Source: an uncultured Methanobrevibacter sp. (GTDB lineage Archaea > Methanobacteriota > Methanobacteria > Methanobacteriales > Methanobacteriaceae). From it: a stretch of 21,598 nt of DNA. Positions 1 to 12,700 of this stretch are shown here, one piece after another. Position 1 is the stretch's first letter. Each line of letters opens with the position of its first letter. The DNA lies in NCBI GenBank assembly GCA_900317865.1, contig ONIK01000031.1, positions 1 through 21,598 of the forward strand, in the 5' to 3' direction. Position numbers and translations under genes: made by a program. The notes beneath the pieces are model-generated. The model saw nothing but the letters and a program-made list of their open reading frames with translations, did not search any database and was not told where the DNA came from.

Positions 1-2550
1 AGATACTACAACATATGCAACTAACTCATTATTACCATTATTATCCACAGTTTGAACGGTAACGTCCTCAACAAAATCAATACTCCTTATAACAGACTCC
101 ACCTCACCCAATTCTACACGATTACCTCGAATTTTAACCTGACTATCACGACGACCCACAATAGCAACACTACCATCAGGTAAAAAACGAACCAAATCTC
201 CCGTACGATACAAACGATTAAAACCCTCAGTATCATCATACGGATTATCAATAAAAACATCACTAGTCTCCACATCAAGATTCAAATAACCATCAGCTAA
301 CTGATAACCAGCAATATACAATTCACCCACAGCACCCACTGGAACACGTCTCAACTCATCATCCAAAACATAAAACTTAACATTAAAATTAACAAAACCG
401 TCAGAAGAATAATCCAACTTATCCAAATTATCCATTGAATCAACAAAACCAAATGACTCAGTAGGACCATAACTATCAATTAAACTATAAGATTCAGGAC
501 TACTAAATTCTCCTAACTTCTCGCCACCGGTAACTAAAACATCCAATGAAGTCTCATCAATACTGTCCATAAACAATTTAGCCACTTGAGTAGTCATATA
601 AGTATGAGAAACATCATGGTTAATGAAATACTCATTTAACTCCGACATATCCAAACGAATATCTTCTGGAACAACAATTAAACAAGCTCCAGCACATAAA
701 ACTACACTAATAACAAAACTACTCATATCAAAACCGATAGTAGAAAACAAACCAAAAACATCATCACTATCTAAACCATACTTACAAACATAATTTTCAC
801 ACATATTAATTATAGACTTACGAGTAATCTTAACACCTTTAGGAACACCAGTGGTACCGCTAGTATATAAAATACAAGCCAAATCACCATAACGTACAGA
901 TAAATTAGACAAACATCCAATTTCGCCATTAACAATATCAGAAATATTCAAAAGAACAAGATTATTATCATCAACCAAGCCAACAGCATGATCATAAGTC
1001 TCATCACTAACAATAACAACACCACAATCTGTATCCTCTAAAATAAACCTAATACGCTCATCTGGAAGCTTATCATCCAAAGGAACATAAACACCACCAC
1101 AGGACAAAATACCTAAAACACAAAACATATACAACTCAGATCGCTCAACTAAAAACGCAACCTTATCCTGCTCCACAACACCCAAACCTCTCAAACATGA
1201 AGCAATCTTATCAGCAATAAAAGCACCTTCAGCATATGTATAAGAACAATCACCACAAGACACTAACGTATTACCGGGATACTTGGATAAGTTATCATTA
1301 AAAGCATCTAAAACATCAGCATAATCCAAATCATGACCAGTATCATTAAAACTATCTAAAAGTTCAACATCATCATTAGAAATATAATCAATATCACTCA
1401 AGGTTTCTTTATCTAATAATTGAACTAATATTTCTTTAAATACATTTACAAAACGTTCCGCTGTATCCTGACTAATTATATCAACATGATTCAAACTAAC
1501 AAGAAAACCATCATCCAAATCATTAACAAAACATAACAAATCAGAAACACAATCCGCTCTGTCACTAAAGACAATTTCATCACCAACGCCAGTTGTATCA
1601 TTCAAATCATAATTATATTCAAAAGTAATACTATTGGATAAACCAAACTCACTAGCAAGCAAACGGAAAGGATAAACACTATTGCCCATAGATTCTAAAA
1701 TCAAATTAGAAACGCCTGATAAAAAATCACCAACAGAAGCATTAGTACAATCAACAAGAATAGGGATGGTACGAACAAACATGCCTAAAGCATCCTGACT
1801 GTAATCCTCATGACGACCATTCACAGTAAAAGTATAATAAACCTTATCTCCACCAATAAAACGTGAATAAGCATAAGCGAAAACAGCATTCAAGAAACTA
1901 CTAACAGTAATACCTTTATCATGAACAAAAGACGAAATATCCTCACGTACGCCACGAATAGGGAGACTAACACTACCTGCATAGCCGTCAACATCATTCA
2001 ACAAAGAAGAAACCTCATCAATATCAGCGAACATCTCCCTAAAGAAACCATAAGCAGCATCATAATCTGGCTTAAACTGCGAATCAAAAGAATCACGACT
2101 AGCATAAACAAAACCTAAATCAACCTTACCATCCAATTCTCCACTCAAAGCAAGTCCTAAATCCCTATTAATAATAACACGTGAAGTAGCATCACTAATA
2201 ATATGATGCATATCATAAACAATAAACATACCATACTTATTATCCACTATAAAGAAACGAGCTAAAGATTTTCCTAAATCAAAAGGTCTAGTTAAATTAG
2301 AATAATCATCTACATTTGTAATACTTATTTCTGGATAACTGTCACAAATCAATAATGGCAAATCGCCAGTATCTAAAACACGACCTTTCAAAATAGGATG
2401 CTTCTCAATCAAGGCATGGATTGCATCTTTAAGTTCATCAACAGAATAAACTTGATTACATTCAAAAATACCTGCAGTAGAATAAGCAGTATCTTTATCA
2501 TGAACTTTCTCATCTAGGTAAACACCTAATTGAGGTTCAGATAAACAGCA
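1..2550 (-). other. NRPS module 6: C6-A6 (cut by window edge)
   Basis: C6 follows the epimerase and would be expected to accept a D-configured donor. Its start (CCLSEPQLGVYLDE) and active site (MHHIISDATS) differ from C2-C5. A6 has LYTSGTTGVPKG, GFDMSSFVIS, IDSYGPTES and YRTGDL. The visible pocket residues by hand alignment are D M F Y V G S G F, close to A3 in its first positions (D M F) but not the same. The final lysine motif and the carrier domain lie beyond the window edge. Confidence 0.8.
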
Positions 2551-2988
2551 AACAATATTATCAAATTTATAATTGGCAATGAACCTTAACTCCTCTTTAA
2601 TATTATCCAAGAAAACACTAAATTTATCCCCTAAATAAGTATTTTGGGCATAATCACCATTAATAACATAATAATCACCAACGCGTGAAACATTAAACGT
2701 GATACCATAAGATTCAGAGTCTAATACATCACTACTAATCTCACCATGACCGTTATCATCTTCAGACAAATAATAATTAATAGACTCAAACAACTCATTT
2801 TTAAATACAAATTCACTGCTTAAGAAATTAAAAGTAACTGGGCAATGTTTAAACTCCAATTCTTTAGTAGTATATATTAAAGAAGCATAATTCAAACCTA
2901 AATTATTAACATCCTTAAATGCCCTCTTAAGACTATAAACATCACTAATCAAAGACAAATCATCTGTTAAGATTAGCAACACTATCAT
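1..2988 (-). CDS. NRPS downstream segment (rest of epimerase, C6, A6), partial at window edge
   Basis: This frame has no stop codon from about 3057 down to base 1, and it carries the continuation of the synthetase. The homologous part begins near 2970 with TDDLSLISDVYSLK, the second half of the epimerase. Condensation domain C6 begins at about 2547 (CCLSEPQLGVYLDE) and has an HHIISDATS active-site motif. Adenylation domain A6 follows with LYTSGTTGVPKG (about 840-880), IDSYGPTES, YRTGDL and GRRDSQVKIRG. The window ends just before the NGKVDK motif, so T6 and everything after it lie outside. The ATG at 2988 is the first in-frame start and overlaps the upstream segment by 29 bases. It has no well-spaced ribosome-binding site, so I think this is the tail of one gene and not an independent protein. 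Whether it is made depends on whether the frame break is real. Confidence 0.85.
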   Translation of the reverse strand, partial: MIVLLILTDDLSLISDVYSLKRAFKDVNNLGLNYASLIYTTKELEFKHCPVTFNFLSSEFVFKNELFESINYYLSEDDNGHGEISSDVLDSESYGITFNVSRVGDYYVINGDYAQNTYLGDKFSVFLDNIKEELRFIANYKFDNIVCCLSEPQLGVYLDEKVHDKDTAYSTAGIFECNQVYSVDELKDAIHALIEKHPILKGRVLDTGDLPLLICDSYPEISITNVDDYSNLTRPFDLGKSLARFFIVDNKYGMFIVYDMHHIISDATSRVIINRDLGLALSGELDGKVDLGFVYASRDSFDSQFKPDYDAAYGFFREMFADIDEVSSLLNDVDGYAGSVSLPIRGVREDISSFVHDKGITVSSFLNAVFAYAYSRFIGGDKVYYTFTVNGRHEDYSQDALGMFVRTIPILVDCTNASVGDFLSGVSNLILESMGNSVYPFRLLASEFGLSNSITFEYNYDLNDTTGVGDEIVFSDRADCVSDLLCFVNDLDDGFLVSLNHVDIISQDTAERFVNVFKEILVQLLDKETLSDIDYISNDDVELLDSFNDTGHDLDYADVLDAFNDNLSKYPGNTLVSCGDCSYTYAEGAFIADKIASCLRGLGVVEQDKVAFLVERSELYMFCVLGILSCGGVYVPLDDKLPDERIRFILEDTDCGVVIVSDETYDHAVGLVDDNNLVLLNISDIVNGEIGCLSNLSVRYGDLACILYTSGTTGVPKGVKITRKSIINMCENYVCKYGLDSDDVFGLFSTIGFDMSSFVISVVLCAGACLIVVPEDIRLDMSELNEYFINHDVSHTYMTTQVAKLFMDSIDETSLDVLVTGGEKLGEFSSPESYSLIDSYGPTESFGFVDSMDNLDKLDYSSDGFVNFNVKFYVLDDELRRVPVGAVGELYIAGYQLADGYLNLDVETSDVFIDNPYDDTEGFNRLYRTGDLVRFLPDGSVAIVGRRDSQVKIRGNRVELGEVESVIRSIDFVEDVTVQTVDNNGNNELVAYVVVS
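8..106. repeat. Adenylation-tail repeat, copy in A6
   Basis: Matches 4182-4280 (A5 tail) base for base except for about eight positions over 99 by hand comparison. Codes for the segment around VEDVTVQT and NNELVAYVV. Confidence 0.7.
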
Positions 2989-3748
2989 CACGACCATAAG
3001 ACTCACGATTAAAAATAATATCTCTGTTATATGTTTTTTTATATGCTCTGCTGATTGCTAAAGCTAAATATTCATCTTCAGACAACATCAACAAATTATC
3101 CGCATCAAAATCTATATCCACATTAAAAGAGAATATATTTGTTGGACCCATAATAAGTGAATCATCCAATAAAGCATTAACACTTAACCAATGCTGTTTT
3201 TCATCATCAGAAATATTATCAACTAAATTTTTAACATTGTCCACCCACATCTTATATGGATAAGGTTTTACAATATCAATTCTTTCATTTTTAAGCAATT
3301 TATAATAAATATTTGTCAAATCACTAAGCAGAATATGCCAGCTCACACCATCAATAATCAAATGATGAATAACAATCAAAAGATAATCTTCATCATCATA
3401 ATGAACTAAATTAACATCTAACAATTTATTTTCAATATCCAGGGATTGTGTAGATTTCACAAAAATATCGCGCATATTTTCTTCTAAATCATCATTAATG
3501 TTATATTCCTTTATATTACAGACTGTTGAATTAATTGGCAGAATTTCCTGTTTTATATTATTGTTAATGATTTTATAGTGTGCTCGTAACATATCATGAA
3601 TATTGCATAACTCATTAAAGGACTTCTGCAAAATATCCCTATCACAATCAACATTAAATTTTAAAACAAATTCTTGAGCATAATTATTCAAATTAACCTG
3701 ATCAAAGAAATAACTTTGAATAGGAAGTAAATCAACAATACCTTCCAT
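2551..3748 (-). other. Epimerisation domain, interrupted by a frame break
   Basis: An epimerase would convert the residue on carrier T5 from L to D form. The upstream frame supplies LLPIQSYFFDQ, the diagnostic HHLIIDGVSWHIL (His5076, His5077) and RESYGRDD, which corresponds to the GHGRE motif. It then reads VANLNR and hits TGA. The other frame resumes with TDDLSLISDVYSLKRAF and NNLGLNYASLIY, the equivalent of the (G)xGYGxLRY region. The expected TVGWFT stretch, which normally follows the Arg, is absent in every frame. About fifteen residues seem to be missing, so the domain is probably inactive if the sequence is right. Confidence 0.8.
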
Positions 3749-6700
3749 AGTGTCATAATGTATTGTTTCTATATTTTCATTAACATGTTGTGCAATCAAA
3801 TAAGGTTTTTTATAATTCAATATGTCTCGTGCACTGCAATGAATACTATTTTTCTCCAAAAGTGAACTAACACGAATAGCACTAATTGAATCTCCACCCA
3901 ACTGCACAAAATCATCATATAAACCAATATTTTTTTGATTAAATACACTTTCAAAAATATTGACAATATGTTTTTCAGTTTCGTTTGTTGGTGCAACATA
4001 TTCTGCACGTAAAACATCAAAATCAACATTTGGCAAAGCATGTTTATCTACTTTACCATTAACAGTTAAAGGAACCTCATCTAATTCAACAACATAAGAT
4101 GGAATCATATAATCTGGTTTACGATTAGCTACATAATCACAAACAAATTCTCTTAAATTACCTTCAAAGCCATCATCATACACAACATATGCAACTAACT
4201 CATTATTACCATCATTATCCGCAGTTTGAACAGTAACGTCCTCAACAAAACTGATACTCCTTATAACAGATTCCACTTCATCAAGCTCCACACGATTGCC
4301 ACGAATCTTGACCTGACCATCACGACGACCAACAATACCAAGACTGCCATCGGGTAAAAACCTTACCATATCACCAGTCTTATAAATACGATCATAACCC
4401 ACATCATCATCAAAGGAATTATCGAAAAATACTTTGGAATTTTCATCTTCCCTATTTAAATATCCTTTAGTTAACTGAGCACCTGATAGATATAATTCTC
4501 CTACAGCACCTAAAGGTACACGACGACGTTCACTATCTAAGACATAACCTTTAACATTACTAACAAAATGACCAATACTGGAATTATCAATACGTCTATT
4601 AGCAAATATGCTAGTAGATATAGCTAAATTTTCTGATGGACCATATGACTCAAATGGTCCAATAGAATCAGGTGCATTCAACTCACCTAACTTCATACCA
4701 CCAAAACATAAAAGCTTAATAGTGGTCTCCATACCACTTTCAGCAAACAACTTACCTACCTGACTTGTAATATAGGTATGAGTACAATTATGTTCAACAA
4801 AATAATCATTTAAAGCTTTTAAATCCAACCTAATATCTTCCGGCACCACATACAATGACCCACCAGAAACAATTGGTGAATACAAAGCATGAACATGCAT
4901 ATCAAATACATAAGAACAATGCATACCATAAACATCATCAGAGGTGAAATTAGTTTCATTTACATACCATAAAACAAAATTATTAATAGCCTGACGGCTA
5001 ACTAAAACACCTTTAGGAGCACCTGTAGTTCCACTTGTATATAAAACACAGGCAACATCGTCCACATCAACACTAACATTATCCAAATGATTCAAACTAC
5101 TAATTTCTCCATTAAGACTATCTACATTTAAAATATTAATATCAAGTCCATTATCTAAAATAATTTCACGCATGCAATCTTCAGATTTATTACTAACTAT
5201 AACAACTTTAGATTTTGTGTCTTTTAACATTAGAACAATACGTTCATCTGGATAATCTGTATCAATAGGAACATAAATACCGCCCATTGACAAAACACCC
5301 ACACTAGCTAATAAAAACCACTCAGAACGCTCAACAAACAAAGCAACAAAATCCTGCCGAGCAACACCCAAAACATTTAAACCATTGGCAATTTCATTAG
5401 CAATAAAAGCACTCTCGCCAAAAGTAAAAGATTTATTTTCATAGCCTACCAAGAAATTATCTTCATATTTTTCAAGATTATCATTAAATGCATCTAAAAC
5501 ATCACAATATTCAAAGGTATGATCAGTATCATTAAACTCATCTAAAAGAACCAAATCATCACAAGAAATATATGAAATATCACTTAATCCCTTAACATTT
5601 AACATGTCATTTAAGATAAATTTATAAGATTCAACAAAACGATCAATAAAAACACCAGAATATTTATCGCAATAAACAACACTTAAAAGATAATTATTGC
5701 CTTTCTGAATAATCTCCACATTTAAATCAGTGTTCAAATCACTCATACCAGCTAATAAATCATCCTCATCATCATCTCTAATAGTATCATCAAAATCATT
5801 AGTATCAATAACCCAATCAGTTAAAAATTGGAAAATAATATCAGACTTAATATCATACTTATTTGCCAATAATCTAAATGGATAATAATTATATCTCATA
5901 ACCCCATAAACCATTCTAGATACATGCTCCATAAAAGAGTCAATATCCTGATTTTTACAATTAACCAATAAAGGCAAAGTATTAACAAACATGCCTACAG
6001 AATCAAAATTATTAAATCTGTCACGGCCATTTTCCACAATATTAAATAAAACATTATCACTACCTACAAAACGAGACAAAGTATAAGCAAAAACACTACT
6101 AAAGAAAACATTCTCACTAACATTATGTTTTTCTAAAAATGAATTAAACAATTCATTATCAATATCCAAATCAATTAAAGTAGAACCTGGACCATCAGCT
6201 AAAACACTATCTAATAACTCACCAGCATCATCAGCATCAGCTAGCATAGACTCATAAAATTCCTCTGCTTCAGCATAATCACTACTTTCAGTAATTTGCT
6301 GATTAAAAGCAGAAACCTTCAAGAAAGAATCATCCAAATCAACAACTTTACCTTCAAGAATATGCTGCAAATCTTGTTTAAATATTGCTTTTGATAAACC
6401 ATCGAAAATAATATGGTGGAAAACAGCAAATAAATTATAATCCTCACTGTTTTCAACTATTAAAAATCTACATAAACTTTCAGACAAATCAAATGGTTTA
6501 GATAAAAATTCCACAATAAATTCATCATCTACTTCCTCAGATACAACATCAAATAATGGTTTAGAACCCTTAACTAAATAAGGAACATCCTCCTTATCAC
6601 TAACACTCATACCCAAAATAGGATGAACATTCAACATACTCTCTAAAGCACTGATAATTGCATCAATTTTATATCTTCCAGATATATTCATTATAAGAGG

Positions 6701-9700
6701 AATAAGATATACGTCGGTTTTATCATTGGCTTTAATATCCAAATAAACATTTAATTGAGATTCGTTTAAAGGACAACCCTCATCTAAAGAATAAATATTC
6801 CAATCAATAGGGAATTTATTAAGATTTTCAGCAATTAATTTTGGAGTTTTTAAACTTAAAATATCCGCTACATTAATATTAAAATCTTCTATATAACTTA
6901 ATAAACGAATAGCAGTTAAAGAATCCCCACCAAGACGAATAAAATCATCATAAATACCAATCTTATCTTGGTTAAAGACTTTTTCAAATGCATTAACAAT
7001 TATTTTTTCATTCTCATTAACAGGCGCAACATACTCTGTATGTAATGCATTCAAATCAACTTTAGGCAATGCACTCTTATCTACCTTACCATTAACAGTC
7101 AAAGGAATCTTATCCAACTCAACAACATAAGATGGAACCATATAATCGGGCTTTTGGTCCCTTACATAATCTTGAACACGATCCAATAACTCGATATTTT
7201 CTAAATCACTAGATAAAACTACATATGCTGCCAACTCATTATTACCATTATTTTTTACAGTTTGTACAGTAACATCATCCACATAATCAATTTCACGAAT
7301 TACTGATTCAATATCTAATAACTCTACACGATTTCCTCTGATTTTAACCTGATTATCTTGACGATTAATAAAACCAATACTTCCATCAGGCAATAATCTG
7401 ACAACATCGCCAGTATTATACATTCTTTCATATCCTTTAATATCGCCATCAAATGGATTTGCAAAGAATGCTTTTTCACTTTCATCCGGATTATTTATAT
7501 ATCCTTTACTTACCTGATAACCTGAAATATATAATTCACCAACAGCACCACAAGGAACCCTATTTTGATTTTTATCCAAAATATATCCTTTAGTATTATA
7601 ATTAATGAATCCAACAGATGAATCATCAATTTTATCAACCACATCAGTAGAAGTGATGGATAAAACCGTTTCTGTTGGACCATAGACATCGCTTAAAACA
7701 TATTCTTTTGGAGGTACAATATGTCCTAATTTTTCACCAATGGCTTGAATATGTTTAATAGAAGTGTCCCTAACATTTTCACAGAATAATTTAGCCACAG
7801 GAGTAGAAATAATACTGTGAGTCACGCCATGCCTAATGAAAAACTTATTCAATTCATCAATATTTAAACGGACCTCGCTAGGAACAATAGTGGTTGCACC
7901 ACCAACAACAATAGAGGAATACATTGCCAATGTCACATCAAAACCTAAAGATGAAAATACTCCATGAACATCGTCCCTGCCAAATCCTGCAACATCCACA
8001 TAGAACTCCACCATATTATAAATTCCCAATCTAGTTGCCAATACTCCTTTTGGAGTTCCTGTAGTTCCTGAAGTAAAATGAATACAGGCCACATCATCAA
8101 AACTAGGATCTACATAATCTAATTTCAACAAAGATCCTGCACTATTTTCCAAGCAAGAAACATTAATAACATCAAAATCACCAGCAATATCACCAATTAT
8201 ATCATCTACTCTTTTTTGGAATGCATCTGTAGTAATAATGGTCTTTGAATTACATTTCTCAATCATAAATTTAATATAATTATCAGGATAATTCTCATCA
8301 ATAGGAACATAAGCACAACAGCATGATAAAACTGCCATGCTGGCAAATAAAAACCATTCAGAACGTGGAACAAACAAAATTACGGGATCCTGACGAGAAA
8401 CACCACAACCATTCAACATACTGGCAATTTCATTAATTATAAAAGCACTTTCACCATAAGTATACGACTTATCTTCACATTTTATTAAAATATTATTGGG
8501 ATATTTGATTAAATTATCATTAAAAGCATCCAAAACATCAACATAATCCAAAACATGAGCAGTATCATTATAGGCATCTAAAAGAGCAAGATCATCACAG
8601 GAAACATAAGAAATATCACTTAACTCCTCAAAATTTAAAATATCATTTAAGATAAACTTATAAGATTCAACAAAACGATCAATAAAAGCACCGGAATACT
8701 TATCAGAATAAACAACACTTAAAAGATAATCATTGCCCTTCTGTATAATCCCTGCACTTAAATCAGCAATCAAATCGCTCATGTCATCCAATAAATCACC
8801 ATCATCAGAATCAATATTCTCCCTAACAGATTTAATAATATTTACATCAGAATTATCATTATCCATAACCCAATCAGGTAAAAATTGGAATAAGACATCT
8901 GACTTAATATCATATTTTTTTGCTAGTAATCTAAATGGATAATAATTATGTCTCATAACACCATAAACCAAATCAGACACATACTCCACAAAAGAACCAA
9001 TATCCTGATTTTTACAATCAATCAATAATGGCAAAGTATTAACAAACATGCCTAATGAGTCATAATTTCCAAGACGGTCACGGCCGTTCTCTACAATATT
9101 AAATGAAACCTTCTCACTGCCTACAAAACGAGACAGAGTATAAGCAAAAACACTACTAAATAAAATATTCAAACTAACATTATGCTTCTCTAAAAATGAA
9201 TCAAGTAAATCATAATCAATATCCAAATTTATCGAACTAGAGCCCGGACCATCAGCCAATACACTATCTAATAATTCACCGGTATCATCGATATCTGCTA
9301 GCATAGATTCATAAAATTCTTCCGCTTTAGCATTATCATTACTTTCAGCAATTTGCTGGTTAAAAGCAGAAGCTCTCAAGAAGGAATCATCCAAGTCAAC
9401 AACTCCGCCGTCAAGAACAGTGAATAAATCTCGTTTAAAAACATCATTGGATATAGCATCAAAAATGATATGGTGGAAAACAGCATATAAAACAAAACTA
9501 TCCTCTTCTTCAACAATCAAGAACCTAGATAAACTGTCATACAAATCAAAAGGTTTTGTTAAAAACTCAGTAATAAAATCATCATTAACATTTGATTCAA
9601 CAATAATAGAAGGCATAGATCCTTTAATTAAATAAGGAACATCAAAATCATCACTAACACACATACATAAAACTGGATGCGCATCAAACATCACATTCAA

Positions 9701-12700
9701 AGCAGACTTAATATCCTCAATAGAATATTCTGCTGGAATATTCATAAATAAAGGAATTAAATAAGCATCCTTTTTATCATTAGCCCTTATATCCAAGTAA
9801 ACATTTAATTGGGGTTCATTTAAAGGACAACCGGAATCCAAAGAATAAACATCCAAATCAAAAGAAATATTCCTAACACTACCTGCAATAGCATAAGGAG
9901 TACGCAAACCTAAAACATCACCAGCAGAAATATTAAAACCATCAAGATAAGTCAACAATTTAATAGCAGTTAAAGAATCACCGCCAAGACGAACAAAATC
10001 ATCATAAATACTAATATTCTCTCGACTAAACGCTTTTTCAAATGCGTCAACAATTGCTTTTTCAGTTTCATTACTAGGGGCAACATACTCAACAGATAAA
10101 CTAGCAACATCCACATTAGGCAAAGCACTTTTATCAACTTTACCATTAACATTCAAAGGAATATGATCCAATTTAACAACATATGAAGGAACCATATAAT
10201 TAGGTTTATGCTCAGCCACGTAATTACAAACAGAATTCAATAATTCAATATTATCTAAATCAGTAGATAATACCACATATGCTATTAATTCTCTAATACC
10301 ATCATTATCTAATGTCTGAACAGTAACGTCTTCTACAATATCAATATTTCTTATAACAGATTCTACTTCACTGAGTTCTACACGATTACCTCTAATTTTA
10401 ACCTGAGTATCACGACGGCCTATAATATCAATACTGCCATCAGGTAAAAATCTACCCATATCACCGGTACGATACAATCTGTTAAAACCCTCATCATCCT
10501 CATAAGGATTATCAACAAAAGCATGATTAGTTTCCTCGTCACGATTCAAATAGCCACGAGCAAGCTGATAACCACCAAAATATAACTCACCAACAGCACC
10601 AACAGGAACACGCCTTAAATCATTATCTAAAATATAACTTTTAACATTAAAATTAACAAAACCCACAGAAGAGGGATCCACTTTATCAGAATTATCAATT
10701 GAACAAACATAAGCAAATGACTCAGTTGGACCATAACTATCAATAACGCGATAAGCTTCGCTACAAACAAAATCACCTAACTTTTCACCACCAATATGTA
10801 AAACATCCAAAGAAGTATCATCAACACTCTTCATAAACAACTTAGCTACTGGAGTAGGAATGGCGGCATGAGAAACATTATGGTCAATAAAATAATCATT
10901 TAACTTCAACATATCCAATTTAATCTCATCAGGTATAACAGCCAAACATGCGCCTGCAGTGATAACTACATCAATAACGAAAGTGCTCATATCAAATCCA
11001 ATTGCAGAATACAAACCATAAACATCATTTTCATCCAAGCTATGCATCTCAATATAATTTTCAGAAACGTTAATTAATGATTTACGAGTATTTTTAACAC
11101 CTTTAGGAACTCCGGTAGTACCACTAGTATACAAAATACAAGCCAAATCACCATAAACAACAGGTAAATACTCTAAACTACCAATATCCTCATTAATAAT
11201 ATTGGAAATATTTAAAAGAACACAATCACTTATTTCATCAGCCCTATTATAAGTTTTATCACTAACAATAACAACTTTACAATCACTATCTCCTAAAATA
11301 TAACTCAAACGTTCATTAGGCAAACCATCATCTAAAGGAACAAAAACACTACCTACTGATAAAATACCCAAAACAGAAAATATATACAATTCACTACGAG
11401 GCACTAAAAAACCAACACAATCTCCCGATTCAACACCCAAATCAGTTAAAGATTTAGCAATCTTGTCTGCTATAAAAGCACTCTCACCATAAGAATAAGA
11501 ACGATTCATATATGTAACCAAATCCTTATCTGGATTCTTAACTAAATTAGTATTAAAAGCATCTAAAACATCATCATAGGGAAAATCATGCTCAGTATTA
11601 TTAAACTCATCTAAAAGAACCAAATCATTACTAGAAACATAAGATATATCACTCAACGCCTTAACACACAACATATCGTTTAAAATAGCATTATAGGATT
11701 GAACAAAACGATTAATAAAATCACTAGAATATTTATCAGAATAAACAACACTTAAATGATAATTATTGCCTCTCTGAATAATTTCCACACTTAAATCAGC
11801 GATTAAATCACCCATATTATCCAATAAATCATTCTCATCAATATCCCAAATTGTATCATCAGAATCATTATTGTCTCTAACCCATTCAGGTAAAAATTGG
11901 AAAATAATATTGGACTTAATATCATACTTATTTGCCAGTAATCTAAATGGATAATAATTATATCTCATAACACCATAAACTATATTGGATACATACTCCA
12001 TAAAAGAGTTAACATTCTGATTTTTACAATCAACCAATAAAGGCAACGTATTAACGAACATGCCTACAGAATCAAAATTATTAAATCTGTCTCGGCCATT
12101 TTCTACAATATTAAATAAAATCTTTTCACTGCCTACAAAACGAGACAAGGTATAAGCAAAAACACTGCTAAATAAAACATTCTCACTAATATTATGTTTT
12201 TCTAAAAATGAATTAAACAATTCATTATTCATATTCAAATCAATTGAAGTAGATCCTGGACCATCAGCTAAGACACTATCTAATAATTCAACAGTATCGT
12301 CGATATCGGCCAGCATAGATTCATAAAATACTTCTGCTTGAGTATACTCATTACTTTCGGCAATTTGCTGGTTAAAAGCAGAAGCCTTCAAAAAGGAATC
12401 ATCCACGCCAACAACTCTTCCGCCAAGAATAGTATATAAATCCCGTTTAAAAACATCACTGGATATAGCATCGAAAATAATATGGTGGAAAACAGCATAT
12501 AAAACAAAACTACTTTCTTCTTCAACAATTAAGAACCTGCATAAACTATCGTGCAAATCAAATGGTTTTGTTAAAAATTGAGTAATAAAATCATTATTAA
12601 CATCAGATTCAACAATAATAGAAGGTTCAGATCCTTTAATCAAATAAGGAACATCAAAATCATCACTAACACACATGCCTAAAATCGGATGGACATCAAA

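Larger units (their letters stand above)
3749..6775 (-). other. NRPS module 5: C5-A5-T5 (epimerase-type carrier)
   Basis: C5 begins CPLNESQLNVYLD (residue 3940) and has a canonical HHIIFDGLS active site. A5 has LYTSGTTGAPKG (about residue 4519), VFDMHVHALY, a GGMKLG core, FESYGPSEN (Ser in place of Thr) and YKTGD. The hand-aligned pocket is D M H Y C G S A I K, with an unusual His and Tyr, substrate unknown. T5 reads LGGDSISAIRV with Ser4902. Carrier domains that precede an epimerase typically read GGDSI where others read GGxSL, so this carrier matches the domain that follows it. Module 5 is therefore the one whose residue would be epimerised. Confidence 0.85.

Noticed and set aside
2950..2990. 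Programmed ribosomal frameshift joining the two NRPS segments
   Set aside because: No slippery heptamer or downstream structure is apparent, and conserved epimerase residues are missing at the junction, which fits a deletion better.
3817..4041. 74-codon minus-strand open frame and a similar one at 9970-10152
   Set aside because: They overlap the T5 and T3 carrier regions in another frame. The paired occurrence reflects the repeated DNA, not a gene.
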